Shown here in pieces: positions 5,896 to 13,047 of a stretch of DNA of 14,534 nucleotides. Positions within the stretch are counted from its first letter, which is position 1, and every line of letters starts with the position of its first letter. Made by a program: the position numbers and the translations under genes. The stretch comes from an uncultured Actinomyces sp. (lineage in GTDB: Bacteria > Actinomycetota > Actinomycetes > Actinomycetales > Actinomycetaceae): the NCBI GenBank assembly GCA_938040725.1, contig CALHZX010000078.1, positions 1-14,534 of the forward strand. Reading direction: 5' to 3'. The notes below the pieces were generated by a model. That model was not told the origin of the DNA. It ran no database searches and saw only the letters and a program-made list of their open reading frames with translations.

Positions 5896-6956
5896 TAGTG
5901 GACCCCCAGGGGAAGCGCCACGACGAAGTACACGATGGCAGACACAATGGCTGCGGCCGGCAGCGTGAGGAACCACGCGGTGACGATGCTGCCCGCAACG
6001 CCCCACCGCACAGCCGAGAACCGCTTCGTGCAACCCACACCCATGATCGCCGTCGACACGACCTGTGTCGTCGAGATGGGAGCGTTGATGACGTAGGAGC
6101 ACAGGTACAGGATCGAGGCGGACACGGCCTCGGCGGTAAAGCCGCGAGCCGGATCCAGGTCGATGATCTTACGGCCGATCGTGCGCATGATGCGCCCGCC
6201 GCCCGCCATCGTGCCCAGCGAAATCGCCAGAGCGCTCGAGATCTTCACCCACAGGGGCACGTTCATCTCGCCCGTGATGGGATCGAGGATGTTGTGGTGT
6301 TCGCCGTAACCGCCAGCCATCAGCGCCATGACGATGATGCCCATCGTCTTCTGAGCGTCCTGGATGCCGTGGCCGAGGGCCATGGCGGCCGAGGACACGC
6401 GCTGGGCGGCGCGGAAGCGACGCATCGTGTGGTGATACTGTGCATTGCGCAGCAGCCGCAGAACGATGCTCATGAAGAAGTAGCCGACGACGAAGCCGAT
6501 GATGGGGGAGGCGAACATCGGGATGACGACGTGGCTTATGATGCCCCACCAGTGAACGACCGTGCCGCTCATGAGGCCAGCACCCGCCATGCCACCGATC
6601 AGGGCGTGCGAGGAGGACGAGGGGAGGCCAAACCACCAGGTGATCAGGTTCCAGATGCACGCGCCCAACAGGGCCGCCAGGATGATGACCAGGCCCTTTT
6701 GCTGCATGTCGGGCGAGGTGGATTCGGCGTAGCCGCTAATCGAAATGATGCCCTTACCGACCGTCTTGGCGACGCCTGTGCCCATCATGGCGCCGATGAC
6801 GTTCATCGTCGCGGCCATGAGGAGCGCCGCGCGAGGAGTCCACGCGCGTGTCGACACGGAGGTCGCGATCGCGTTCGCCGCGTCGTGGAAGCCATTCGTG
6901 TAGCTGAAGAACAGCGCGACGGCGATGACGACGACGAGGATCAGATTCAGATCCAC
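5895..6956 (-). CDS. pit: PiT-family low-affinity inorganic phosphate transporter
   Basis: This is a 353-residue polytopic membrane protein with about 10 hydrophobic segments. The duplicated PiT signature is plain: TNGFHDAANAIATSVSTRA (20-38) in the first half and GHGIQDAQKTMGII (195-208) in the second. Further family marks are GLPSSSSHALIGG (110-122) and NAPISTTQVVSTAIMG (291-306). It should move phosphate, probably as a metal-phosphate complex, with protons or sodium. Length is normal for the shorter bacterial members. The start is a GTG at 6956, three bases below the stop of the DUF47 gene; no ATG is near. The gene ends by a one-base overlap with lipoprotein 2. DUF47-PiT pairs are a standard arrangement. 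Confidence 0.95.
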   Translation of the reverse strand: MDLNLILVVVIAVALFFSYTNGFHDAANAIATSVSTRAWTPRAALLMAATMNVIGAMMGTGVAKTVGKGIISISGYAESTSPDMQQKGLVIILAALLGACIWNLITWWFGLPSSSSHALIGGMAGAGLMSGTVVHWWGIISHVVIPMFASPIIGFVVGYFFMSIVLRLLRNAQYHHTMRRFRAAQRVSSAAMALGHGIQDAQKTMGIIVMALMAGGYGEHHNILDPITGEMNVPLWVKISSALAISLGTMAGGGRIMRTIGRKIIDLDPARGFTAEAVSASILYLCSYVINAPISTTQVVSTAIMGVGCTKRFSAVRWGVAGSIVTAWFLTLPAAAIVSAIVYFVVALPLGVH

Positions 6957-6959
6957 GGC

Positions 6960-7592
6960 TCAGGATTCCTTCAGTGCGAGGGACTCGATGACGTTGGCCA
7001 GCTCCTCGAACGCGTCGGCGCAGGACTCGAGGCCCTGGACGATGTCCTTGAGCTTGATGATCGTGACCGGGTCGAGGCCGGAGTCGAACAGGGCGGTCAG
7101 CGTGCGGCGGTAGGCCAGGTCGCCTTCGTTTTCGAGGCGGTTGATCTCGATCCAGTAGTCGCGCATATCGATAGGCGACTTGAGCTTTGGCATGTTCTCT
7201 GCGGTGAGGTCTGCGCAGTGCTTGATGACCTCGATCTGCGTGTTCAGCAAGGAGACCAGGGAGGAGGGGATGTCGGCGATGCCGTAGACGACCAAGAGAT
7301 CGCCGGCCTCGTCGATGAAGTCGAGGCAATCATCCAGGTGGGACGCCAGCGACTGCAGGTCCTCGCGGTCGAAAGGCGTGATGAACGAGGAGTTGATGCG
7401 CTGGACGATCGCGTGGTTCAGCTCGTCGCCGCGGTGCTCGACCTCGTGGAGCTGATCGCGCAGGGCGATGCGCTCCTCGGGGGAGGCGGCGTAGATGTGC
7501 GTCAGGAACTCGACGGCCTGCACGAGCTGGCGGGCCTGGGAGGTGAAGTCTTCAAAAAAGTCAGGGCCTTGGGTCTTGTTTCGGAATCCCAT
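6960..7592 (-). CDS. DUF47 (PhoU-like) phosphate-transport accessory protein
   Basis: This 210-residue, all-helical, soluble protein begins MGFRNKTQGPDFFEDF and carries typical DUF47 stretches: VEHRGDELNHAIVQRINSSF (about 54-73), ITPFDREDLQSLASHLDD (about 74-91), a central helix with RLENEGDLAYRRTLTALF, and a final helix with GLESCADAFEELANVIESLA. DUF47 proteins resemble PhoU and are thought to control or support the PiT transporter encoded next to them. The ATG at 7592 has GGAAGGA about 11 bases upstream; an in-frame ATG at 7625 gives extra residues with no family look. It is the first gene of a block of three (DUF47, PiT, lipoprotein). Confidence 0.92.
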   Translation of the reverse strand: MGFRNKTQGPDFFEDFTSQARQLVQAVEFLTHIYAASPEERIALRDQLHEVEHRGDELNHAIVQRINSSFITPFDREDLQSLASHLDDCLDFIDEAGDLLVVYGIADIPSSLVSLLNTQIEVIKHCADLTAENMPKLKSPIDMRDYWIEINRLENEGDLAYRRTLTALFDSGLDPVTIIKLKDIVQGLESCADAFEELANVIESLALKES

Positions 7593-7964
7593 GGTGTATT
7601 CGGTCCTTCCAATGGTGAACAGCACTGTTGTGCTACCTGTAATCGTCGGTCATGGGGCGGTGAGACTTCAAGTTCAGTGATGGATTTGTGACCCCATATC
7701 TGGTGGTCTATCTCACGGAGACCGGTGGTAGGCCGACTTCCGTCTCATTCACGAGGTCTGGGCTGGGTCGGGCGTGAAGCCCGGCGGCTCAGGGGTGGGT
7801 TGAAGGTCCCTGTCACCCGGGCGGTGTGTGACTCGTTCGACTACGATTGTGGTGTGACCGGGACCAAGCGCCCGTAAGCGCGGGCGAGGGGTCCGGCATG
7901 ATTGATTATGTCAATCGGGGACGCAGACGCGGCCTCGACAATCCAAAATGCCTCAGGAGGCAAA
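7593..7964. promoter_or_regulatory. Divergent control region between DUF47-PiT and PEP carboxykinase
   Basis: This 372-base region holds both promoters and no gene. On the DUF47 side there are two overlapping palindromes: AACAG-CA-CTGTT (7618-7629) and AGCAC-TGTT-GTGCT (7621-7634). One GTTCACC sits there on the minus strand, but a second copy expected of a PHO box is absent. On the carboxykinase side, TACGAT (7842-7847) is a plausible -10, giving a leader of about 110 nt. That leader holds a CGCCCG/CGGGCG stem near 7869-7886, GATTGA-TTATG-TCAATC (7900-7916), and GCCT-CAGG-AGGC (7950-7961), which overlaps the AGGAGG ribosome site (7955-7960). No known riboswitch is recognised. Confidence 0.4.
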
Positions 7965-9803
7965 ATGTCCGTGACTGAACAGGACGTGCGTGCAGCGGCT
8001 CCGGCCAACGCTCCCGAAGATGTCGTCAAGTGGGTTGCTGAAATTGCTGAGCTGACCACCCCTGACGCCATCGAGTTCTGCGACGGCTCCCAGGAGGAGT
8101 GGGATCGCCTGACCTCTCAGATGGTCGAGAGCGGCATGTTCACCAAGCTCAACGAGGAGAAGCGCCCGAACTCCTTCCTCGCTCGTTCCAAGCCATCCGA
8201 CGTGGCGCGTGTTGAGTCCCGTACCTTCATCTGCTGTGAGAAGGAAGAGGACGCCGGCCCGACGAACCACTGGGCTGACCCCAAGGAAATGAAGGCCACC
8301 CTGCACGAGAAGTTCACGGGTGCCATGAAGGGTCGCACCTTGTATGTGGTTCCCTTCTCCATGGGTCCCCTTGGTGGCCCCATCTCCCAGCTCGGTGTTG
8401 AGATCACCGACTCCCCCTACGTTGTCGTCAACATGCGCATCATGACCCGCATGGGTGCTGCTGCCATGGACCTCATCAACGAGGGCCGCGTGTGGGTTCC
8501 CGCCGTTCACTCCGTCGGCGCTCCCCTGGAGCCCGGTCAGGAAGATTCGAACTGGCCCTGCAACGATGAGAAGTACATCACCCACTTCCCCGAGACCAAC
8601 GAGATCTGGTCCTTCGGTTCGGGTTACGGCGGCAACGCCCTGCTCGGCAAGAAGTGCTTCGCCCTGCGTATCGCCTCGACGATGGCCCGCCGCGACGGCT
8701 GGATGGCCGAGCACATGCTCGTCCTGCGCCTGACCCGCGAGTCCACCGGCCAGCAGTTCCACGTCACCGCCGCCTTCCCGAGCGCCTGTGGCAAGACCAA
8801 CCTCGCCATGCTCCAGCCTACGATCCCCGGCTACAAGGTCGAGACCGTCGGCGATGACATCGCGTGGATGCGCCCGGGCCCGGATGGCCGCCTGCGCGCC
8901 ATCAACCCCGAGGCCGGCTTCTTCGGCGTCGCCCCCGGCACCTCCTACAAGACCAACCCCATGGCCATGGAGACCGGCAAGGCCAACTCCATCTTCACGA
9001 ACGTCGCCCTGACCGACGACGGTGACGTGTGGTGGGAAGGCATCGATGGTGACGTTCCGGCGCACCTGATCGACTGGCACGGCAACGACTGGACCCCCGA
9101 GTCCGGCGAGAAGGCTGCTCACCCGAACAGCCGCTTCACCGTTCCCGCCTCGCAGTGCCCGATCATCTGCCCCGACTGGGAAGCCCCCGAGGGCGTCGCG
9201 GTTGACGCCGTCCTCTTCGGTGGCCGCCGCGCCACCAACGTCCCGCTGGTCGCCGAGCAGTACGAGCCCGCCCACGGCGTGTTCATCGGCGCCTCCGTGG
9301 CCTCCGAGGTCACCGCGGCCGCCCTGGACGCCAAGGTCGGGTCCCTGCGCCACGACCCCTTCGCCATGCTGCCCTTCTGCGGCTACAACATGGCCGACTA
9401 CTGGGGCCACTGGCTGGAGATGCAGGACAAGCTCGGCGAGGGCTTCCCGAAGGTCTACCAGGTCAACTGGTTCCGCAAGGACGAAGACGGTAACTTCATG
9501 TGGCCCGGCTACGGCGACAACTCCCGCGTCCTGGACTGGATCGTTCGCCGCGCCGCCGGCGAGGTCGAGGCCATCGATGGCGTGACCGGCCGCTACCCGA
9601 AGTTCGAGGACTTCAACCTCGACGGCCTGGACATTGACGAGGCCGTCTGGGCGAAGCTCTTCGCGATCGATCCCGACGCCTGGGCCGCCGAGATGGACGA
9701 CACTGAGGAGTACTTCTCGCAGTTCGGCGACAAGCTCCCCGCCGCCATCACCGAGCAGCTGGCCAAGTTCCGCGAGCGCATCGCCGCCGCGAAGCAGGCC
9801 TGA
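7965..9803 (+). CDS. pckG: Phosphoenolpyruvate carboxykinase (GTP)
   Basis: This 612-residue enzyme converts oxaloacetate plus GTP to phosphoenolpyruvate, GDP and CO2, linking the TCA intermediates to gluconeogenesis; in anaerobic or capnophilic bacteria it may run toward oxaloacetate. Family motifs are intact: GSGYGGNALLGKKCFALRIAS (metal-binding lysine region), the P-loop FPSACGKTN (271-279) with the hyper-reactive Cys275 diagnostic of the GTP class, and the kinase-2 motif VGDDIAW (295-301). Later blocks (FGGRRATNVPLV; HDPFAMLPFCGYNMADYWGHW) are also present. Length is normal. The ATG at 7965 is chosen for the strong AGGAGG four bases upstream; an ATG 63 bases up in frame adds unlikely residues. 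Codons are strongly C-ending, as in highly expressed genes. It is a single-gene unit closed by a strong terminator. Confidence 0.98.
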   Translation: MSVTEQDVRAAAPANAPEDVVKWVAEIAELTTPDAIEFCDGSQEEWDRLTSQMVESGMFTKLNEEKRPNSFLARSKPSDVARVESRTFICCEKEEDAGPTNHWADPKEMKATLHEKFTGAMKGRTLYVVPFSMGPLGGPISQLGVEITDSPYVVVNMRIMTRMGAAAMDLINEGRVWVPAVHSVGAPLEPGQEDSNWPCNDEKYITHFPETNEIWSFGSGYGGNALLGKKCFALRIASTMARRDGWMAEHMLVLRLTRESTGQQFHVTAAFPSACGKTNLAMLQPTIPGYKVETVGDDIAWMRPGPDGRLRAINPEAGFFGVAPGTSYKTNPMAMETGKANSIFTNVALTDDGDVWWEGIDGDVPAHLIDWHGNDWTPESGEKAAHPNSRFTVPASQCPIICPDWEAPEGVAVDAVLFGGRRATNVPLVAEQYEPAHGVFIGASVASEVTAAALDAKVGSLRHDPFAMLPFCGYNMADYWGHWLEMQDKLGEGFPKVYQVNWFRKDEDGNFMWPGYGDNSRVLDWIVRRAAGEVEAIDGVTGRYPKFEDFNLDGLDIDEAVWAKLFAIDPDAWAAEMDDTEEYFSQFGDKLPAAITEQLAKFRERIAAAKQA

Positions 9804-9818
9804 TCCGCGCGGATCTGA

Positions 9819-9857
9819 GGGCGAGCCCCGGAGGAAACTCCGGGGCTCGCCCCTTTT
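9819..9857 (+). terminator. Strong intrinsic terminator of the PEP carboxykinase gene
   Basis: A perfect 15-bp stem (9819-9833 with 9838-9852) closes on a GAAA tetraloop and is followed by C and TTTT. It lies 15 bases past the stop codon. This is the clearest terminator in the window. Confidence 0.95.
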
Positions 9858-10098
9858 GCGCGCCCGTTTCTGTGCTTTGGTCATTTCTAGAGTTATAGGA
9901 CACAACGCGTTGCTCAAGGGGCGGCTTTTTGGCATGCTGATGCGGGAAAGTCGGTGTCTTAGTTGGTTGGGACCGGCTATGAGGATGGACAAATCGTGTT
10001 GCTGGGCTGTTGACTTTTCTGCCCTGTCGCAGGGGTTCTGTTTGAGGTGGCCGTGTGTGTCTCGTTGATGTGACAACCGCATCGCGCCCGCTGGCTGT

Positions 10099-10242
10099 CC
10101 CCTGAAGACGCACGCAGGCCCGACAAGTCGCACGCAGGCCCGATGATATGCGTGTGGGCAGCGTCGCCCACGCGTATGTCGAGGGGTTTACGTGCGTATT
10201 ATGCGGTTTGCGCGCATATTCAAGGGTTAACGTGCGAGTAAC
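10099..10242. repeat. Large inverted repeat built from about 20-nt tandem units
   Basis: Two arms (10099-10159 and 10166-10226) face each other around a 6-base centre. They agree at 41 of 61 positions, and about 49 of 61 can pair as RNA when G-U pairs are allowed. The inner 15 bp (10145-10159 with 10166-10180) pair without a break. Each arm is itself a series of 20-nt units: the left has two copies of GCACGCAGGCCCG exactly 20 bases apart, and the right has three diverged copies with cores GGTTTACGTGCG, GGTTTGCGCGCA and GGTTAACGTGCG. The layout recalls REP/BIME-type elements or an array of protein sites. Pairing was checked by hand. Confidence 0.65.
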
Positions 10243-10460
10243 AGCTCGTGTTGGACTGTCAGAACCCCGGACGGGCCCCGCCTGCGCGTGCGTGAGCAGC
10301 CCATGCGCCCGGGATTGCTTGCTGATGCGTGCGCTAGTTGCCCATGTCGCCGGGATCGCCCAGAACGCTGACTACTTCACCCTAAACAGCCCTTTTTCAT
10401 CGTTTTTTGGCGAGGTGGTCTGCGTTGTGGGCACCGCGCCCTTCAGGCAGGTTCCTCGAC

Positions 10461-10536
10461 GGGGGGATTGCACTACAAGAGGGCGCGACACGCCGGCGAC
10501 ACACCGGCAGAGGGCTTCGTGTAGTGCAAAACCCCC
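10461..10536. repeat. Long stem with GCACTACA arms, MITE-like or RNA hairpin
   Basis: TTGCACTACA (10468-10477) and TGTAGTGCAA (10520-10529) are perfect inverted copies, extended after two mismatches by GGGGG (10461-10465) and CCCCC (10532-10536). The 42-base interior has a smaller GCCGG/CCGGC stem and two AGAGGGC copies. A third TGTAGTGC occurs at 10806-10813 beside the MoxR promoter. It could be the remnant of an insertion sequence with both ends brought together, a small mobile repeat, or a hairpin RNA. No transposase is present. Confidence 0.55.
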
Positions 10537-10838
10537 ACACCACCCCCGGCGTTGGGAGCGATAGCATCCGACGGTGAGGCTCAGGTGCCACAGCACAGTG
10601 ACCAGGAGAATACCAACGCACGGCAACCGGGCCCGACACAGGCACACATAGGTCAGGCACACCACCAAGACTCCGATACCGGGCCCACCGCAGCGGCAGG
10701 CAATGCGACAGGCAGCGCCGCAGGAACAGCGCGGACGCGCAGCGGGCTGACAGGACACGCCGCGATCTGACACCGCGCTGGGCAACACGGCAATACACAT
10801 TGTCCTGTAGTGCGATATCTACGCGAAAACTGACCGGA

Positions 10839-10899
10839 TTGCGTGCGCGGCGGCGGAGACGGCTACACTGAGACTGCATTCGACCGCGCACGCAAGGAG
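10839..10899 (+). promoter_or_regulatory. Candidate promoter and ribosome site of the MoxR-DUF58 pair
   Basis: TACACT (10864-10869) is a good -10; TTGCGT (10839-10844) is a possible -35 with a long 19-nt spacer. AAGGAG (10894-10899) lies five bases before the GTG start at 10905 and decides that start. The leader would be about 30 nt. Confidence 0.45.
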
Positions 10900-10904
10900 A
10901 GCCC

Positions 10905-11894
10905 GTGCCCAACTACTTGACCAACGAAGAGCTGGCCCACGCCAAGGGGTTGCTCGATCGTATGAACGATATTTTCCAGCACACCGTCGTCGGCCAGGAA
11001 GGTCTGCGTCGCGCATTGACCGCCGCGCTGCTCGCGGGTGGCCACGTGCTGGTCGAATCCGTCCCCGGCCTCGCGAAGACGACTGCCGCGCAGACACTCG
11101 CGTCCGCGGTCTCTGGTACCTTCCACCGCATCCAGTGCACGCCCGACCTCATGCCGAACGACATCGTCGGCTCGCAGATCTGGAGCCAGGAACGCGGCGA
11201 GATGGTCACCCAGTTGGGTCCCGTCCACGCGAACATGGTCCTCATGGACGAGATCAACCGTTCGTCCGCGAAGACCCAGTCCGCCATGCTGGAGGCCATG
11301 CAGGAGCGCCAGACCACTATCGGCGGTGTCAACCACAAGCTGCCCAGCCCCTTCATGGTCATGGCGACCCAGAACCCCATCGAAGAAGAGGGCACCTACG
11401 TGCTGCCCGAGGCGCAGATGGACCGTTTCCTCCTCAAGGAGGTCATCACCTACCCGACGCCCGTTGAGGAGCTCGAGGTCCTTAACCGTATCGATAATGG
11501 CCAGATGACGGCGAAGTCGTCGGCGACGCCGATCACTCCGGCCGACGTGCTCACCCTGCAGGACGCGTGCCGCCGCGTGTTCGTCCACGAGACCCTCAAG
11601 GCCTACATCGTTGACATCGTGAACACGACGCGAGGTGCCGGTCCTAACCCGTTGCCCGGCTGGAACAAGCACGTGCGCGTCGGCGCCTCGCCGCGTGGTG
11701 GCATCGCGCTCATGCAGATTTCCCAGGCGATCGCCCTCATGTCCGGCCGCAACCACGTGATGCCTGACGACATTAAGGTGATGCGTTACGGGATCCTGCG
11801 TCACCGCATCATCCGTACTTTCGACGCGCTCGCCGACAACGTGTCCATCGAGGGCCTGATCGACGCCGTATTCAACGCGGTTCCCGTTCCGTAA
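10905..11894 (+). CDS. moxR: MoxR-family AAA+ ATPase
   Basis: This 329-residue protein is a full-length MoxR ATPase. It shows Walker A (SVPGLAKTTAAQTLA, Lys58 and Thr59), Walker B (MVLMDEINRSSAKTQSAMLE, Asp115 and Glu116), sensor 1 (VMATQNPIEEEGTYVLPEAQ, Asn156), the arginine-finger region MDRF at 172-175, and the sensor-2 stretch GASPRGGIAL at 260-269. MoxR proteins are chaperone-like ATPases that help assemble or activate protein complexes, usually with von Willebrand-type partners. The start is a GTG with AAGGAG at good spacing. The DUF58 gene follows after 45 bases in the same direction, so the two are almost certainly co-transcribed. Codon use is typical of the window. Confidence 0.96.
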   Translation: MPNYLTNEELAHAKGLLDRMNDIFQHTVVGQEGLRRALTAALLAGGHVLVESVPGLAKTTAAQTLASAVSGTFHRIQCTPDLMPNDIVGSQIWSQERGEMVTQLGPVHANMVLMDEINRSSAKTQSAMLEAMQERQTTIGGVNHKLPSPFMVMATQNPIEEEGTYVLPEAQMDRFLLKEVITYPTPVEELEVLNRIDNGQMTAKSSATPITPADVLTLQDACRRVFVHETLKAYIVDIVNTTRGAGPNPLPGWNKHVRVGASPRGGIALMQISQAIALMSGRNHVMPDDIKVMRYGILRHRIIRTFDALADNVSIEGLIDAVFNAVPVP

Positions 11895-11939
11895 AGGGCC
11901 CTCGGTCCCGCACGCCAGTTGATTGTCTGAAGGAACGCT

Positions 11940-12833
11940 ATGCCTGTACGCTCGCGCGAAATCCACTCGCTCTCGTCGCGTATCCATCTGCCCGTGATGC
12001 GCAAACTGCTGTCCGTCATGGACGGTCAGCACTCTGCGCTGCGGCACGGACGCGGCTGGGAGTTCATGGACTTGGCTCCCTACCAGGCGGGTGACGATGT
12101 TCGGTCCATCGATTGGGCGGCAACCGCGCGCATGGGTTCGCCGGTGATTAAACGACGTGAAGCGACCGCCAACTTGCAGGTGATGCTCGTCGTTGACACC
12201 GGACGCGAGATGGGCGCGCTGGCACCCTCCGGGGAGACGAAGGAAGAGATCGCGCTGACCGCGTGCGAGGCAATCGCTTGGCTGAGCGTCGCCCGGGGAG
12301 ACCAGATTGGCCTCGTCGCCGGCGACTCCGAGCGCGTGCGCTTCATGCCCGCCCGCTCGGGTAATGCCCACGCCGAGACCGTGATGCGCCGCATCGAGGA
12401 GGACATCACCCTGTCCTCGCCTCACTCGGACGTGCCCAAGCTCCTGGCGCGCGCCCGCACCGTGACCCAGCGGCGAAGCCTCATCGTGATCGTCACGGAT
12501 GCGACCCAGCCGGAGCCCACGCGCGTGTCCGATGACCTCATTAAGTCGCTGTCGGTGCGCCACCAGGTGATGCAGATCTGCGTCGCCGATATCGATCCTA
12601 CGTCCCTGGACAAGGGCACGGATGTCGTCGATGTGAACGAGGGGCCGCTGCCCGACTTTTTGCGCAGGGATGAGCAGCTGGCTCGCGAGGCGCGCGTAGT
12701 TGTCGAGCAACGTCGCGCTGCCGTCGCAAAAATGCTTGACACTCGGGGTGTTATCCAGGTGAGCGTTGCTTCTTCTGAGGAGGTTCCCAGGGCTCTCCTG
12801 AGGGCGCTGCAGCGGTCGGGCAGTCGCGGATAA
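11940..12833 (+). CDS. DUF58 domain protein (von Willebrand A-like partner of MoxR)
   Basis: This 297-residue protein has the DUF58 core: GRGWEFMDLAPYQAGDD (37-53), then VRSIDWAATARMGSPVIKRR with the invariant R-x-I-D-W at 55-59. A von Willebrand A-like fold follows, with strand VMLVVD (81-86), GLVAGD (124-129) and SLIVIVTDAT (180-189). The usual metal site D-x-S-x-S reads D-T-G-R-E here (Asp86, Gly88, Glu90), so metal binding may be altered. There is no membrane segment; many DUF58 relatives carry two N-terminal ones, and this is the soluble form. The ATG at 11940 has GAAGGAA upstream. The usual next genes (transglutaminase-like membrane protein, membrane vWA proteins) are absent; the gene is followed by a 214-base gap and a pilin. 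Confidence 0.92.
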   Translation: MPVRSREIHSLSSRIHLPVMRKLLSVMDGQHSALRHGRGWEFMDLAPYQAGDDVRSIDWAATARMGSPVIKRREATANLQVMLVVDTGREMGALAPSGETKEEIALTACEAIAWLSVARGDQIGLVAGDSERVRFMPARSGNAHAETVMRRIEEDITLSSPHSDVPKLLARARTVTQRRSLIVIVTDATQPEPTRVSDDLIKSLSVRHQVMQICVADIDPTSLDKGTDVVDVNEGPLPDFLRRDEQLAREARVVVEQRRAAVAKMLDTRGVIQVSVASSEEVPRALLRALQRSGSRG

Positions 12834-13047
12834 ATGCGGATTCTTCCCCGTTGGTAAGTGCGTCTATCTCGATCGACCGGTAATCGATCTCGGGCCGCGT
12901 TGGGGATTAGGGGGCCTTTTACGCGGGATGGTGATATAGCTTTCAAATTACTCGGTAAGTGTAGTGTTCTCGTCCTTCCTCTCATATATTTGCTGTCGAA
13001 CCATCCATCCCGTCACACACTGTGCGGAAGTTATGAGAGGAAGACCA
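12834..13047 (+). promoter_or_regulatory. Gap between DUF58 and the pilin: weak terminator and pilin promoter region
   Basis: A small inverted repeat, GATCGA-CCGGTAA-TCGATC (12871-12889), could mark the end of the MoxR-DUF58 transcript, without a T-tract. AT-rich stretches at 12932-12952 and 12982-12992 (TATATT at 12985-12990) are the likely promoter area of the pilin gene; a matching -35 is not clear. GGTAAGTG occurs twice, at 12853 and 12954. The leader ends with GAGAGGAAG (13035-13043), the ribosome site for the GTG at 13048. Confidence 0.45.

Larger units (their letters stand above)
9858..10904. other. 1-kb gap without a convincing gene
   Basis: Open frames exist on both strands but have poor codon bias, odd Cys-rich or low-complexity products and weak start signals. 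What the stretch holds: a G/T-rich part (9860-10080) with a small CCCTG-TCG-CAGGG hairpin near 10023; an inverted array of 20-nt units (10099-10242); a lower-GC patch with T5 and T6 runs (10391-10408); a long imperfect stem (10461-10536); a T-poor, A/C-rich part (10561-10800); and the MoxR promoter. It may hold decayed mobile DNA or an unknown structured RNA. I recognise no standard RNA (tmRNA, 6S, SRP, RNase P). Confidence 0.55.

Noticed and set aside
5896..6102. Longer N-terminus for lipoprotein 2
   Set aside because: It would overlap the PiT gene by 69 codons and would bury the lipoprotein signal peptide.
7600..7640. PHO box upstream of the DUF47-PiT block
   Set aside because: Only a single GTTCACC is visible; the direct-repeat partner needed for a PhoP site is missing.
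5898..7691. Long open frame antisense to PiT and DUF47
   Set aside because: It mirrors two well-identified genes; the product is low-complexity, rich in Arg/Asp/His/Gly, with no ribosome site.
7953..10133. Very long open frame antisense to PEP carboxykinase
   Set aside because: It is a by-product of strong GC3 bias in the sense gene; its product is Gly/Val/Asp/His-rich and resembles no family.
10099..10242. CRISPR array
   Set aside because: Units are contiguous with no unique spacers and flip orientation at the centre; no cas genes are nearby.
10099..10242. Plasmid-type iterons or a replication origin
   Set aside because: No replication initiator gene or DnaA boxes are present and the context is chromosomal housekeeping.
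10148..10564. Plus-strand frame through the inverted array
   Set aside because: Its apparent similarity to a minus-strand peptide comes from the DNA inverted repeat itself; no ribosome site.
10372..10800. Minus-strand 142-residue Cys-rich product with a hydrophobic middle
   Set aside because: Codon bias is poor, the start signal is weak, and the frame runs through the long inverted repeat at 10461-10536. Kept only as a possible explanation for the base skew.
10863..12710. Long open frame antisense to MoxR and DUF58
   Set aside because: It is a shadow of two clear genes; no domain is seen in the product.
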